Shown here: one piece after another, positions 7,821 through 15,936 of the stretch | Numbering within the stretch: position 1 is the stretch's first letter | Layout of the letters: the number at the start of each line of letters is the position of its first letter | Source: CAYFQH01 sp964345215 | GTDB lineage: Bacteria; Bacillota; Clostridia; Christensenellales; Aristaeellaceae | DNA length: 61,953 bases | Direction of reading: 5' to 3' | Assembly: GCA_964345215.1 (NCBI GenBank) | Contig: CAYFQH010000006.1 | Coordinates: 1 to 61,953 of the forward strand | Position numbers and translations under genes: made by a program | The notes under the pieces: model-generated | Told to the model about the DNA's origin: nothing | Seen by the model: only the letters and a program-made list of their open reading frames with translations | The model's database searches: none

Positions 7821-9102
7821 GCCCATTAGCGCAAATAATCCCGCCCAACGAAGGGAAAGGGTTAAAACCTTTGCTGTTGATAACCTGGTAGCCATTTTAT
7901 TTTTGGCTTTAAGCATCGGAGGCTTCATTTTAGCCCGCATGCGCATGGATGCCCTTTTGTACCAATTAATGAGCCGAATGGCCCGAAACCTATTTTTAAT
8001 TTTAGCCTTAATTATACCCATTGTTGCAGGTATGGGCATTAACTTTGCGATTACCATTGGGGCCATGGCAGCACAAATTGCCATGCTTTTAGTTCTAAAC
8101 TGGAAAATTCCCGGCGTAGGCGGGTTTTTTCTGGCCTGTGTTATTGCCGTACCCATTGCCACATTATTTGGCTATTTGGTAGGTTTCCTGCTCAATAAAA
8201 TGAAAGGCAAGGAAATGATCGGCTCCATGTTTTTAGGCTACTTTGCCAATGGTTTATACCAGCTTTTGTTTTTATACATTTTTGGCAACCTTATTCCCAT
8301 GCAAAACCCGGATTTGATTATTGTGGGCAGTACAGGCATCAGAAGCACCATTGACCTTTCCGTGCCCTATGGTTTTAAAGGGGCCCTGGATAACATGCTA
8401 AAGGTCAACTTTACAACGGCCTTGTATGTTTTTTGTGGGGCCTCGGCAATTTATCTGCTGGTATCCTTCTTTAGAAAAAAACGCAGTGTCAAACAAACTT
8501 TTATTCCTTTGGCCCTATTAACCTTGGCTGTTATTGCCGTACAGTTTGAAGGGGTTGCCAAAGCTTTTACCATGAGCAAGGTTCCTGTAGCCACCTTTGC
8601 CTTAACTGGCCTTTTATGCCTGTTTAATGTGGCCATCATGCGCACCCGCCTAGGCCAGCAGTTTAGGGCTGTAGGCCAAAGCCAGCCCGTTGCCAACGCT
8701 GCCGGCATCAATGTAAACCGTGTGCGGATTATTGCCATTATGATCTCCACTGTATTTGCCGCCATTGGCCAGGTAATTTACCTGCAAAACCTGGGGCAAA
8801 TTCAAACCTATAGCGCCCATGAACAGGTTGGCCTTTACGCCGGGGCAGCCATTTTGGTAGGGGGTGCCTCTATTGTGCGGGCCACAAACAAACAGGCTAT
8901 TTTAGGCTGTATTTTGTTTCACACCTTGTTTACCATTGTTACCAGCGGGGGCAATAAACTGTTTGCAAAACCCGACGCAGCAGAGCACTTTAGAGTATTT
9001 ATTTCCTTTGGCGCCATCGCTTTAGCCCTGGTCCTCCATGGGCTTAAAAACCGCACAAAGTCCCCTGCCGAACTGATTCGAGAGGCGGCCCGAAAGGGGT
9101 AA
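7813..9102 (+). CDS. ABC importer permease 2 (BPD_transp_2 type)
   Basis: A 429-residue membrane protein, paralogous to permease 1. The GTG at 7813 is preferred to the GTG at 7804 because GGAGG (7800-7804) then sits eight bases upstream; it overlaps the end of permease 1 by eight bases. The coupling loop VGQSQPVANAAGINVNRVR matches that of its partner. Compared with permease 1 it has extra length in the middle (residues ~195-260), where two more hydrophobic stretches (ALYVFCGASAIYLLVSFF and IPLALLTLAVIAVQF) flank a basic loop FRKKRSVK. It ends the four-gene operon and is followed by a strong terminator. Confidence 0.85.
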   Translation: MSKPISANNPAQRRERVKTFAVDNLVAILFLALSIGGFILARMRMDALLYQLMSRMARNLFLILALIIPIVAGMGINFAITIGAMAAQIAMLLVLNWKIPGVGGFFLACVIAVPIATLFGYLVGFLLNKMKGKEMIGSMFLGYFANGLYQLLFLYIFGNLIPMQNPDLIIVGSTGIRSTIDLSVPYGFKGALDNMLKVNFTTALYVFCGASAIYLLVSFFRKKRSVKQTFIPLALLTLAVIAVQFEGVAKAFTMSKVPVATFALTGLLCLFNVAIMRTRLGQQFRAVGQSQPVANAAGINVNRVRIIAIMISTVFAAIGQVIYLQNLGQIQTYSAHEQVGLYAGAAILVGGASIVRATNKQAILGCILFHTLFTIVTSGGNKLFAKPDAAEHFRVFISFGAIALALVLHGLKNRTKSPAELIREAARKG

Positions 9103-9134
9103 ATTGCCTACTAACCTTCTGTTTTTTAACACAT

Positions 9135-9170
9135 AAAAAGGCTGTTTACTTGTTGTAAACAGCCTTTTTT
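9135..9170. terminator. Bidirectional terminator after the importer operon
   Basis: AAAAAGGCTGTTTAC and GTAAACAGCCTTTTTT form a 15-bp perfect stem around a five-base loop, with T runs on both strands. It serves the importer on the plus strand and the SH3-domain gene on the minus strand. Confidence 0.9.
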
Positions 9171-9294
9171 GATTGCAATTTTTCTTTTTTTCTTTTTTCC
9201 TTTTTACAAGCAGGGTTTATGAATATATCTATTCTCTGAGGGAACTTAGAACTGTGATTTTCACTTTTACGCTTTTCGCCAGTATTTTTATTGG

Positions 9295-10389
9295 CTACTT
9301 GCTATAGTCAAAGGGAATTTGCGGGTCTAAAAACTCCGCCAGCATAAAGCCTGTTTTCCCTTCTACGGTTACATGATACCAACCCTGAGTTATGCCCATC
9401 ACTTCAATTTTAGTGCTGTTAGGGTACCGTTCAATCACTTGCCCGCTGGTGCTGGGTGTTGTTCTGAGTTTAATGTTTTGTGCGCTGCCCGGGTTGTTTA
9501 CCGTAATCACTGGAAAAACCTCTTCAACCTGGTTTCTGGCCGGGCCCGTGGCCAAAAATTTGCTGTTCATATAGCCCTTAAATCCTCCGGTGCCTGTAAC
9601 GGGAATCATCACCTCCACCCAGGTGCTTTTAGGGTCGGTTCCGATAACATAAACAAGGGTGCCGTTATAATACTTCCCCTTGGAAGGAGCCTTTGCCGAA
9701 GGCTCTTCCCGCAAGTGCAGCCGATCTTCCGGATTGGCGTTGTTAACAGCCCCAAGGTGAAAAGGGGTTTCCTTTACGCTGCCGTAGGGCACATAGCCGG
9801 CAATTTCCTTACCCGTGGCCGGGTCATCCACCAATACATGCCAATACACCTTATCCGGTTCATCAGCATTTTCAAGGCCTAAGCCCATAATGTAGTAAGG
9901 TACATCTGAGGAAAGAGTCATCACCGTGCTTTTTTTATCCGGCTGCATATAGAGTTTCCACTGTTTTTGCCTGCTGATGTTCCCGAGGAGCCGGGTTCTG
10001 TCGGTTGTGTTATTCGCCTGCATAAAGGTGAGGATGAGGGCATCCCTTCGCATATACCCTTCCCTGCCGTTTTCTTTTTGTCCAATGAGTACTTTCAGCC
10101 ACTGATCGCTTGTTTCCTGGGTAATCACAAGGGGGGTGCCGGGCAAATACTCTCCTAAAAACCTGCTCCCAGGGTCGGGCTCAGCATACAGGGGCAATCG
10201 CTCTACCTCCCCTATTTTTGCTGTTAAGGCCACATCCTGGGGCAAGGGTACCGGGGTGGCAGTCAGTTGAGCCGCCTTAGCTAAGGTATTCCAATTTGGC
10301 ATGAGCATGGCCATTAGACAGGCCATAATGGCCATGGGGGCTTTAAAGGTTTTTTTCTTTATTTTAATGATCGGTTTTTCATTCATCAT
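9295..10389 (-). CDS. Secreted protein with three bacterial SH3-like domains
   Basis: A 364-residue exported protein. The ATG at 10389 follows AAGGAG by seven bases; the longer in-frame extension lacks a site. A basic N-terminus (KPIIKIKKKTFKAP) and a hydrophobic stretch (MAIMACLMAMLM) act as signal or anchor. Then come SH3_3-like units: residues ~60-120 (LPLYAEPDPGSRFLGEYLPG...GYMRRD), ~230-285 (LHLREEPSAKAPSKGKYYNG...GYMNSKFL) and ~300-360 (IKLRTTPSTSGQVIERYPN...GFMLAEFL). Such domains usually bind cell-wall peptides. No catalytic domain is attached. A second SH3-type protein at 34.8-36.5 kb shares the DRLxLR..P and YYxG motifs, so the two are related. Confidence 0.75.
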   Translation of the reverse strand: MMNEKPIIKIKKKTFKAPMAIMACLMAMLMPNWNTLAKAAQLTATPVPLPQDVALTAKIGEVERLPLYAEPDPGSRFLGEYLPGTPLVITQETSDQWLKVLIGQKENGREGYMRRDALILTFMQANNTTDRTRLLGNISRQKQWKLYMQPDKKSTVMTLSSDVPYYIMGLGLENADEPDKVYWHVLVDDPATGKEIAGYVPYGSVKETPFHLGAVNNANPEDRLHLREEPSAKAPSKGKYYNGTLVYVIGTDPKSTWVEVMIPVTGTGGFKGYMNSKFLATGPARNQVEEVFPVITVNNPGSAQNIKLRTTPSTSGQVIERYPNSTKIEVMGITQGWYHVTVEGKTGFMLAEFLDPQIPFDYSK

Positions 10390-10829
10390 TTTTTCGCTCC
10401 TTCCCTTAACATAAATTTGTACTTCTTGTACATATAAACGATGCGAAGAGCCTTTTCCTTCCCAAATAAATAGAATTTGTTTTAAAAAGGGATGTAAAGG
10501 CATTGTATCATTCTTTCGCCAATCCTCCCTTTTAAAGTTGCAACTGGTCAGGAATGTAGCAGGTTAAGCCTGTGTTTTTTATGATAACGGCTGATAGAAC
10601 CAAAGCGCTTTAGGATATCAAGCCTCTATTTTTAACAGAAGGGCTTAACAAACAATCTCTTCCTTTTTCAATAATATGCTCTTTCAATCTCCGATTTGCC
10701 TTGTTTTTCATAACCATCTGTCTTCTTTAGTTCTACTTCTTCTTCGATACAGCAAAAAAGCCTTGCTTCTACCCAGCGGGTTTGAATAAAGGCTTCTTTT
10801 TATCTGCATTTTCCAGTTTTATTGTATAC
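10390..10829. other. 440-bp intergenic region
   Basis: It contains the upstream region of the SH3-domain gene and, at its right end, a terminator for the next minus-strand gene. Between 10500 and 10750 I see no gene, RNA or notable repeat. Confidence 0.5.
10752..10800 (-). terminator. Terminator for the FakA-like domain gene
   Basis: Read on the minus strand, AAGCCTT and AAGGCTT form a 7-bp stem around a long loop, followed by TTTTTTGC. It lies 30-78 bases after the stop codon. Confidence 0.55.
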
Positions 10830-11081
10830 CTAGCCCTGAAGACCTCTGGATTGCCTGTCCATGTCTTCTACTACAATGTCAAATATTTCCCCCAAGGTGG
10901 CGCAGTATTCTAAAATTTCCCAGGGTTTGTTGGAGTGAAAGTGAATTTTAATCAGCTCATCATCCCCTACGGCTAAAAGGGAGTCCCCTTCGAAATGGGT
11001 TTTAAAGTATTCGTTAATTTTGTCTTCATCCAGTCCCTTGCCTTCAATCAGCATTTGAACATCATATCTATATTCGGTCAT
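10830..11081 (-). CDS. Stand-alone FakA/DAK-type C-terminal domain protein
   Basis: An 83-residue protein that resembles only the last ~80 residues of FakA-like proteins (the DAK2-domain kinase subunit acting on fatty acids). The matching stretches are YRYDVQMLIEGKGLDEDKI, GDSLLAVGDDELIKIHFHSN, and PWEILEYCATLGEIFDIVVEDM. The usual ATP-binding DAK2 portion is missing, so it cannot be a kinase alone. The start is good: AAGGAGGAG lies eight to nine bases before the ATG. It is a complete short gene with its own terminator, so this is probably not a recent truncation. It may act as a partner for an FakA or DegV protein elsewhere; that is inference. Confidence 0.6.
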   Translation of the reverse strand: MTEYRYDVQMLIEGKGLDEDKINEYFKTHFEGDSLLAVGDDELIKIHFHSNKPWEILEYCATLGEIFDIVVEDMDRQSRGLQG

Positions 11082-11178
11082 GTTATCTCCTCCTTAGATT
11101 TAGTAAGAATGGCTTATTTTACCACTGATGATGGTAAAAGGGCAACTTTTACTTTCTAAGGCAACATTTAGAACACTT

Positions 11179-11208
11179 AAAAGACCAAGAAAAAACTTCT
11201 CTTGGTCC
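11179..11208 (-). terminator. Terminator of the selenium-type operon
   Basis: On the minus strand GACCAAGA / TCTTGGTC forms an 8-bp stem followed by TTTTAAG, just after the DUF3343 stop codon. Confidence 0.7.
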
Positions 11209-11216
11209 TTAAGCCA

Positions 11217-11450
11217 TTAACTTTGATATACTGTTTCCAGCCCAGTATCTGCATCAAGGTAAATAGCGTCCAGCTCCTCTTCCTCGGCAATTACAGGCTG
11301 AGGCGCCTGATAAAAAACACAAGTACCACAGGAAGAGCTCACCAGCCTTGGCACCGGCATGGGCTTTGCCTTGACTCCTTGTTTTTGAAGGGCCCTTGCA
11401 TATCTTAAGGCCCCAAAGTGGCTGTGGAAAGTGGCGATATACCGGTTCAT
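11217..11450 (-). CDS. DUF3343 putative Se/S carrier-like protein
   Basis: A 77-residue protein of the DUF3343 family (PF11823, described as putative Se/S carrier). It opens with YIATFHSHFGALRYARALQ, has the predicted carrier-type cysteines in SSSCGTCVFY at about residues 39-48, and ends acidic. The start ATG overlaps the TusA-like stop (ATGA). In genomes that use selenium, DUF3343 genes travel with YedE and YedF/TusA-type genes, exactly as here. It probably carries a persulfide or selenide-type group between the membrane transporter and cytoplasmic enzymes. Direct evidence for the chemistry is limited. Confidence 0.75.
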   Translation of the reverse strand: MNRYIATFHSHFGALRYARALQKQGVKAKPMPVPRLVSSSCGTCVFYQAPQPVIAEEEELDAIYLDADTGLETVYQS

Positions 11451-11659
11451 CCCTTTGCCTTAATGGTAAGGCGGTACTCATCCCCTTGGCTTTTCACCGC
11501 TACAGCCGCCCCATTCGCCAGGGCATACTCCCTGCAGTTTTCAAGGGCGTTTTTGCTGTCCACCATGACCAAAACTTCCTTGTTGTTTTGTAAAGCATTT
11601 TTAAGCATCATAAGAGGCTCCGGGCAGGAAATTCCTCTGGCATCAACAGTTATCATCAT
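11447..11659 (-). CDS. TusA/YedF-like sulfurtransferase
   Basis: A 70-residue single-domain protein with the TusA signature: VDARGISCPEPLMMLKNAL has the CPxP motif whose Cys (residue 11) carries a persulfide. The full YedF length is about 200 residues; only the TusA-like first domain is present here. It overlaps YedE by one base (TAATG) and DUF3343 by four, so the three are one translational unit. The role is inferred to be sulfur or selenium relay. Binding site AAAGGA precedes the start. Confidence 0.85.
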   Translation of the reverse strand: MMITVDARGISCPEPLMMLKNALQNNKEVLVMVDSKNALENCREYALANGAAVAVKSQGDEYRLTIKAKG

Positions 11660-12726
11660 TAGGCACGTCCTTTCTTTTTTACAAAGGTGTTGTATACGGC
11701 AATAAAGAGCATCATAACAAAGAGCAGGGCAAAACCGATTTTTCCGTTAGGGGTAACCCCGGCGGCAGAGGAGGCCATGTTAAAGTTATGGGCAAAGGCA
11801 GCCCCGGCCACCATGCCCAACACAGCGATAACCGAATCTCCATTACCACTGCCGGCTAAAACCAGCTGCCTGAAAGGGCATCCCCCCAGCAAAACTGAAC
11901 CTAGCCCCACCATCACCATACCTAAAAAGTTCCATAAACCATCGGTATGGGCAATGGGTTGTCCTTCAAAACCCAGCTTGAAGTTGCCGGTAATAATGTT
12001 GCCAACAGCCCCAACTATAATAATGGTAATAAAAGCGGTTAACATAGCATATTTTTTAAATAAAACCGAATCCCGAATCCCTGCTACAAAACAAAGACGG
12101 GAGACAAACCCCACCCCACCCATCACAAGGCCGGCGATAAGGGCTGCCCAAATAGGGGCGTGGGCCGCCCCCGGCCCTTCCTGAGAGAATAATAAAACAG
12201 AGGGGAAAACCACTAAAATCACCAAGAGAATGATGGCGGATAAAGGGAGTAAGAACCCATCGGTTTTGGCCACATCATAGGTACGTTTTAGGGTGTAGCC
12301 CTTGTTTAAGAAGAAGACTCCCAGTAAAATACCGGCTGCAAAGCCGAAGAGGCCCACCACGGCGTTTAAATCCCCCCCGGCAATACGAAGCACCATACGA
12401 AGGGGGCAGCCAAGGAAAATTAAAGAGCCTATCATAACCCCAAAACCCAGCACAAAGCGGGTCACCGGGGCGGAGCCGCCCTTGGGAGCAAATTCCCGTC
12501 TGACAAAGGATAGGACAAAAGCACCTAAAATAATACCAACAATCTCCGGGCGCACATATTGCACTACCGCTGCCCGGTGAAGCCCTACCGCTCCTGCAAT
12601 ATCCCGCAGAAAACAGGCAATACAAAACCCCATATTTTTAGGATTGCCCAGGGCCACCAGCACAAGGGCAATAATGGCTGTGAGGGCGCCCACCAAGGGC
12701 ATTTTGATTTTTTCCTTTATTTTCAT
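11659..12726 (-). CDS. yedE: YedE-type selenium transporter (TSUP/YeeE superfamily)
   Basis: A 355-residue membrane protein with about ten hydrophobic segments. The ATG at 12726 has AAGGAG eight bases upstream; the 25-residue extension further upstream lacks a site. The opening GNPKNMGFCIACFLRDIAG, with its paired cysteines and the following HRAAVVQYVRPEIVG, is the hallmark of the YedE group linked to selenium metabolism. Repeats of the GCPFR / GCPLR motif occur in both halves (LGCPLRMVLR and GGCPFRQLVL), as expected for the internally duplicated YeeE fold, where these cysteines guide the sulfur- or selenium-containing substrate. It is the first gene of the operon with TusA-like and DUF3343. 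Confidence 0.85.
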   Translation of the reverse strand: MKIKEKIKMPLVGALTAIIALVLVALGNPKNMGFCIACFLRDIAGAVGLHRAAVVQYVRPEIVGIILGAFVLSFVRREFAPKGGSAPVTRFVLGFGVMIGSLIFLGCPLRMVLRIAGGDLNAVVGLFGFAAGILLGVFFLNKGYTLKRTYDVAKTDGFLLPLSAIILLVILVVFPSVLLFSQEGPGAAHAPIWAALIAGLVMGGVGFVSRLCFVAGIRDSVLFKKYAMLTAFITIIIVGAVGNIITGNFKLGFEGQPIAHTDGLWNFLGMVMVGLGSVLLGGCPFRQLVLAGSGNGDSVIAVLGMVAGAAFAHNFNMASSAAGVTPNGKIGFALLFVMMLFIAVYNTFVKKKGRA

Positions 12727-12842
12727 CGTTTCCACTCCTTTTGATTGCTGATAAAAAGATAACAAAATGACGGAAAACTTGCAATATAACTTATTAATCA
12801 TTATAATTTAATTTATAAGTAAAAGTAATAGAGAGGTACCTT
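12727..12842. promoter_or_regulatory. Divergent promoter region with AT-rich inverted repeats
   Basis: The 116 bases between yedE and the desulfurase gene contain ACTTAT (12789-12794) facing ATAAGT (12815-12820). TTATAA repeats at 12801-12806 and 12813-12818 lie between them. Such spaced AT palindromes suit a LysR-type dimer, and a LysR gene follows the desulfurase. Assignment of the operator is inference. Confidence 0.45.
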
Positions 12843-14006
12843 ATGAAAAAAATCTATGCCGATTACGCTTCCACTTCCTTCCCAAAGGCCCCGGGGGTAT
12901 CGGATGCCATGAAGGCTTTTTTAGATTATGCCCCCTATAATGTAAACCGGGGAGGCTACGAAGATGCCTACGGCGTTGCCATGGATATTATTGAAACAAG
13001 GGAGCTGTTAGCTGCTTTGTTTCATATAAAAAGCCCAAAACAGGTGATTTTTACCGGAGGCATCACCATGGCCCTTAATATGCTTTTAAAGGGAGCTTTA
13101 AAAAAAGGCGACCATGTGATTACCACATCCCTTGAACACAACGCTGTAATGCGGCCCCTTTACCAGCTAAGCAAAGAAGGCGTGGATTACAGTATCATTC
13201 CCTGTAATACACAGGGGCTGGTGAAAGCTGAGGACATGGTACCCCTGATCAGACCCAACACCAAAGCTGTGGTGATGATTCACGGTTCCAACGTATGCGG
13301 CGCCCTGTTGCCCCTTGAGGAAATCGGGGCCCTGTGCAAAAGCCGGGGCATTAAATTCATTGTAGATGCTGCCCAAACCGGTGGCGTAGTTGATATTGAC
13401 GCAAACAACGTAGATGCCCTGGCCTTTGCCGGCCACAAGGGTTTACTGGGGCCCCAGGGCATAGGGGGGTTTGTTATTAGCCCTGCCTTTGCCAGGGAAA
13501 TAGAACCCCTTTTAACAGGTGGAACGGGTAGCCAATCCCAAGCCCTTACCCAGCCGGATTTTTTGCCCGATCAGTTTGAACCGGGCACCTTGAACCTACC
13601 GGGAATCTTAGGCCTAAAAAAAGCCCTGGAATATATACAGAAAACAGGCATTCAAACCATTTATCAACAAGAAATGGCCATTGTTCAAGCTTTTACAAAA
13701 GGAGTGGAAAACCTTAAAGGGGTAAAGCTGATCGGCCCTAAAGCCGGCAAAACTCCTTTAGCCGTCATCTCCCTTGATTTTGAAAAGCTGGATAATGGTG
13801 CCGTATCCGCTGCCCTTGATCAGCACTACGGCATTATGACCCGCTCGGGCCTTCACTGCGCCCCGGGAGCCCATAAGGCCCTGGGCACCTACCCCAAGGG
13901 TACGGTACGGTTTTCCTTTGGCCATACCAATACATTGGATGAGGTGGACTACATCCTCTCATCCCTTAAAAAACTATTAAAGGAGGGAACAACTTATGGA
14001 TTTTAG
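12843..14006 (+). CDS. Cysteine desulfurase family protein (class V aminotransferase)
   Basis: A 387-residue PLP enzyme. Members remove sulfur (or selenium) from cysteine (or selenocysteine) as an enzyme-bound persulfide. It has the SufS/NifS layout: IYADYASTSFPKAP at the start, DAAQTGG and the PLP lysine in FAGHKGLLGPQG (Lys199), and the substrate-binding Cys339 in RSGLHCAPGAHKALGT. This is the short-loop csd subgroup that often sits next to YedE/DUF3343. It is divergent from yedE and overlaps the LysR gene by 11 bases. GAGAGG precedes the ATG. Likely role: a sulfur or selenium donor for the neighbouring carriers. Confidence 0.85.
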   Translation: MKKIYADYASTSFPKAPGVSDAMKAFLDYAPYNVNRGGYEDAYGVAMDIIETRELLAALFHIKSPKQVIFTGGITMALNMLLKGALKKGDHVITTSLEHNAVMRPLYQLSKEGVDYSIIPCNTQGLVKAEDMVPLIRPNTKAVVMIHGSNVCGALLPLEEIGALCKSRGIKFIVDAAQTGGVVDIDANNVDALAFAGHKGLLGPQGIGGFVISPAFAREIEPLLTGGTGSQSQALTQPDFLPDQFEPGTLNLPGILGLKKALEYIQKTGIQTIYQQEMAIVQAFTKGVENLKGVKLIGPKAGKTPLAVISLDFEKLDNGAVSAALDQHYGIMTRSGLHCAPGAHKALGTYPKGTVRFSFGHTNTLDEVDYILSSLKKLLKEGTTYGF

Positions 14007-14919
14007 GCAGCTGGAAGCCTTTATTAAAGTAGTAGAGTTGGGGAGTTTTTCAAAAGCGGCAGAGGAATTATATGTTTCTCAACCTTCGGTAAGCAGCTAC
14101 ATTACCGCCCTTGAAAAAGAACTGGATACGGTGCTGATCAACCGCTCCACCAAGGTTCTTTCAACCACGGTATCGGGGGATTTGTTTTTTGCCAAGGCTA
14201 AAGAAATGCTTACCCTTAAGCGCAACAGCCTGCAAATGCTCAAAAACCTTACCCAGGAGGTGCGGGGAGAACTGCGGATTTTAGCCTCCTCGGTGCCCTG
14301 TCAATATATTTTGCCCAAAGTTTTAGCGGATTTTCACAAGCTGTACCCTAACATTACCTTTACCATGACTCAGGGAGATACCGCCCAGGTAGTGCAGGGC
14401 ATTGGGGCCCACCGGGCGGACATTGGCTTTGCCGGCAGTGTGCTGATGAACAAAAAATGTGTTTTTGAAAGCTTTATTACAGAAAAGCTGGTTTTTATTG
14501 CCCCAAATAACGGCAGCTACGAGAAAAACAAGGCCTACACCCTGGAAGAGCTTTTGTACTCCAACCATTTTATTGCCCGGGAGCTGGGTTCCGGCACCAG
14601 GCTGCAATATGAAAAATTTTTTACCGAACAGGGCATCGCCCTTGACCAAATTACCACCTGCGCCAGTATGGACAGCACCCAAAGCATTATCAACGCCGTG
14701 CAAAGCGGTCTGGGTATTTCCATTGTGTCTGAGCTGGCGGTAGCTCCCCAGCTAAAACAAAAAAACCTTTTAGCCCTTAACCTAAAATCCCCCCTGCCCG
14801 CTAGGAGCATTTATACGGTGCTGAATCAAGGCATCCTCCATTCCCACTTGGTGGAACTGTTTTGCGATTATATTGCCAGCCATAGCCGGCACATGAACCT
14901 TGAGGAGGTCTTGCAATGA
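13996..14919 (+). CDS. LysR-family regulator, probably of the selenium-type cluster
   Basis: A 307-residue protein. Residues 1-62 are the winged helix (MDFRQLEAFIKVVELGSFSK, then LYVSQPSVSSYITALEKEL). Residues 90-290 form the two-lobed effector domain (LRILASSVPCQYILPKVLADF and later SIINAVQSGLGISIVSELA). A LysR group tied to selenium metabolism is known next to yedE and this type of desulfurase, and the position here, translationally coupled to the desulfurase gene, fits. It probably acts on the divergent region upstream of the desulfurase. The effector is unknown. Confidence 0.8.
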   Translation: MDFRQLEAFIKVVELGSFSKAAEELYVSQPSVSSYITALEKELDTVLINRSTKVLSTTVSGDLFFAKAKEMLTLKRNSLQMLKNLTQEVRGELRILASSVPCQYILPKVLADFHKLYPNITFTMTQGDTAQVVQGIGAHRADIGFAGSVLMNKKCVFESFITEKLVFIAPNNGSYEKNKAYTLEELLYSNHFIARELGSGTRLQYEKFFTEQGIALDQITTCASMDSTQSIINAVQSGLGISIVSELAVAPQLKQKNLLALNLKSPLPARSIYTVLNQGILHSHLVELFCDYIASHSRHMNLEEVLQ

Positions 14920-15707
14920 TGAAAAAAACAGCGGTGATTACCGGAGGCAGCAGCGGCATTGGCAAAGCTGCCGCCCAAGCCTTTGCAAAGGGCGGCTACC
15001 AGGTGTATGAATTAAGCCGCAGGGGCAAGCACAGCGGAGATATACGCCACATTACTGCCGATGTAACAAAGGAAGAAGAGGTAATATTAGCCTTTAAACA
15101 AGTTTACGAGGAGCAAGGGCAAATTGATTTGGTTATCATAAGCGCCGGATTCGGTATTTCCGGTGCTACGGAATTTACCAGCCTTAACGCTGCCAAGGCC
15201 TTGTTTGATGTGAATTTTTTCGGTATGGCCGCTGCCATAAATGCAGCCATGCCCTATTTGCGTAAAAGCCGGGGTCGTGTCATTAGCGTAAGTTCTGTAG
15301 CGGGGGTATTGCCTGTGCCTTTTCAAAGTTACTATTCCGCCTCTAAGGCAGCGATGAATGCATTAAGCGAATGTATGCGAAACGAGGGACGGATGTTCGG
15401 CATTTCTTTTTGCTGTATGTTGCCTGGGGATGTGCAAACGGCCTTTACCGCCGCCCGGCAAAAAGAAGTAGTCGGGGATGACTTATACCAGGGCAAAATT
15501 ACCCGTTCGGTAGCTGCTATGGAAAAAGATGAGCAAGGAGGCATGACGGCGGCTTATGTGGGCGAAGCCCTGTACCGGGTGGCTGAAAGAAAACGGGTAC
15601 GCCCCTTTTATACCGTTGGAAAAAAGTACATCTTTTTATCCTTCATTGCCCGTCTCTTGCCCCGGCGGTTGGTGAACTGGATTATGGGAAGGATGTATGG
15701 GGGATAG
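14916..15707 (+). CDS. Short-chain dehydrogenase/reductase
   Basis: A 263-residue classical SDR. The cofactor loop is VITGGSSGIGKAAAQA (residues ~7-22), followed by the ISAGFG motif, Ser of VSSVAG and the catalytic YYSASKAAMNALS (Tyr and Lys four apart). LSRRG after the second strand suggests NADP(H), because of the arginines; that is inference. It overlaps the LysR stop by four bases (ATGA), so it belongs to the desulfurase-LysR operon. The C-terminal part (GKKYIFLSFIARLLPRRLVNW) is hydrophobic and basic, perhaps membrane-associated. The substrate is unknown. Confidence 0.85.
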   Translation: MMKKTAVITGGSSGIGKAAAQAFAKGGYQVYELSRRGKHSGDIRHITADVTKEEEVILAFKQVYEEQGQIDLVIISAGFGISGATEFTSLNAAKALFDVNFFGMAAAINAAMPYLRKSRGRVISVSSVAGVLPVPFQSYYSASKAAMNALSECMRNEGRMFGISFCCMLPGDVQTAFTAARQKEVVGDDLYQGKITRSVAAMEKDEQGGMTAAYVGEALYRVAERKRVRPFYTVGKKYIFLSFIARLLPRRLVNWIMGRMYGG

Positions 15708-15769
15708 AAATAAGCAAAATTTCAATGTTGATTCTTGCGGCTGCAAAAACAGCGCTTTTTTTACCTGTA

Positions 15770-15798
15770 ATATAAAAGCCAGCGCTTTCACGCTGGCT
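15770..15798 (-). terminator. Terminator of the TSCPD operon
   Basis: AGCCAGCG (15777-15784) and CGCTGGCT (15791-15798) form an 8-bp stem with a six-base loop. Read on the minus strand it is followed by TTTTATATT, so it ends transcripts from the FMN-TSCPD gene. Confidence 0.65.
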
Positions 15799-15936
15799 CA
15801 AGGATCCTTCAATATAAAGGGATTAATACACAAATTTCAAAAGGCTTTTCCTTCCTGCCTCCTGATGAAGGCCAAAAAGCCGACTTGCTGTTGCTTATTA
15901 AATCTACACTATTTTGCTTTTAATCAAGTTTTTTTG

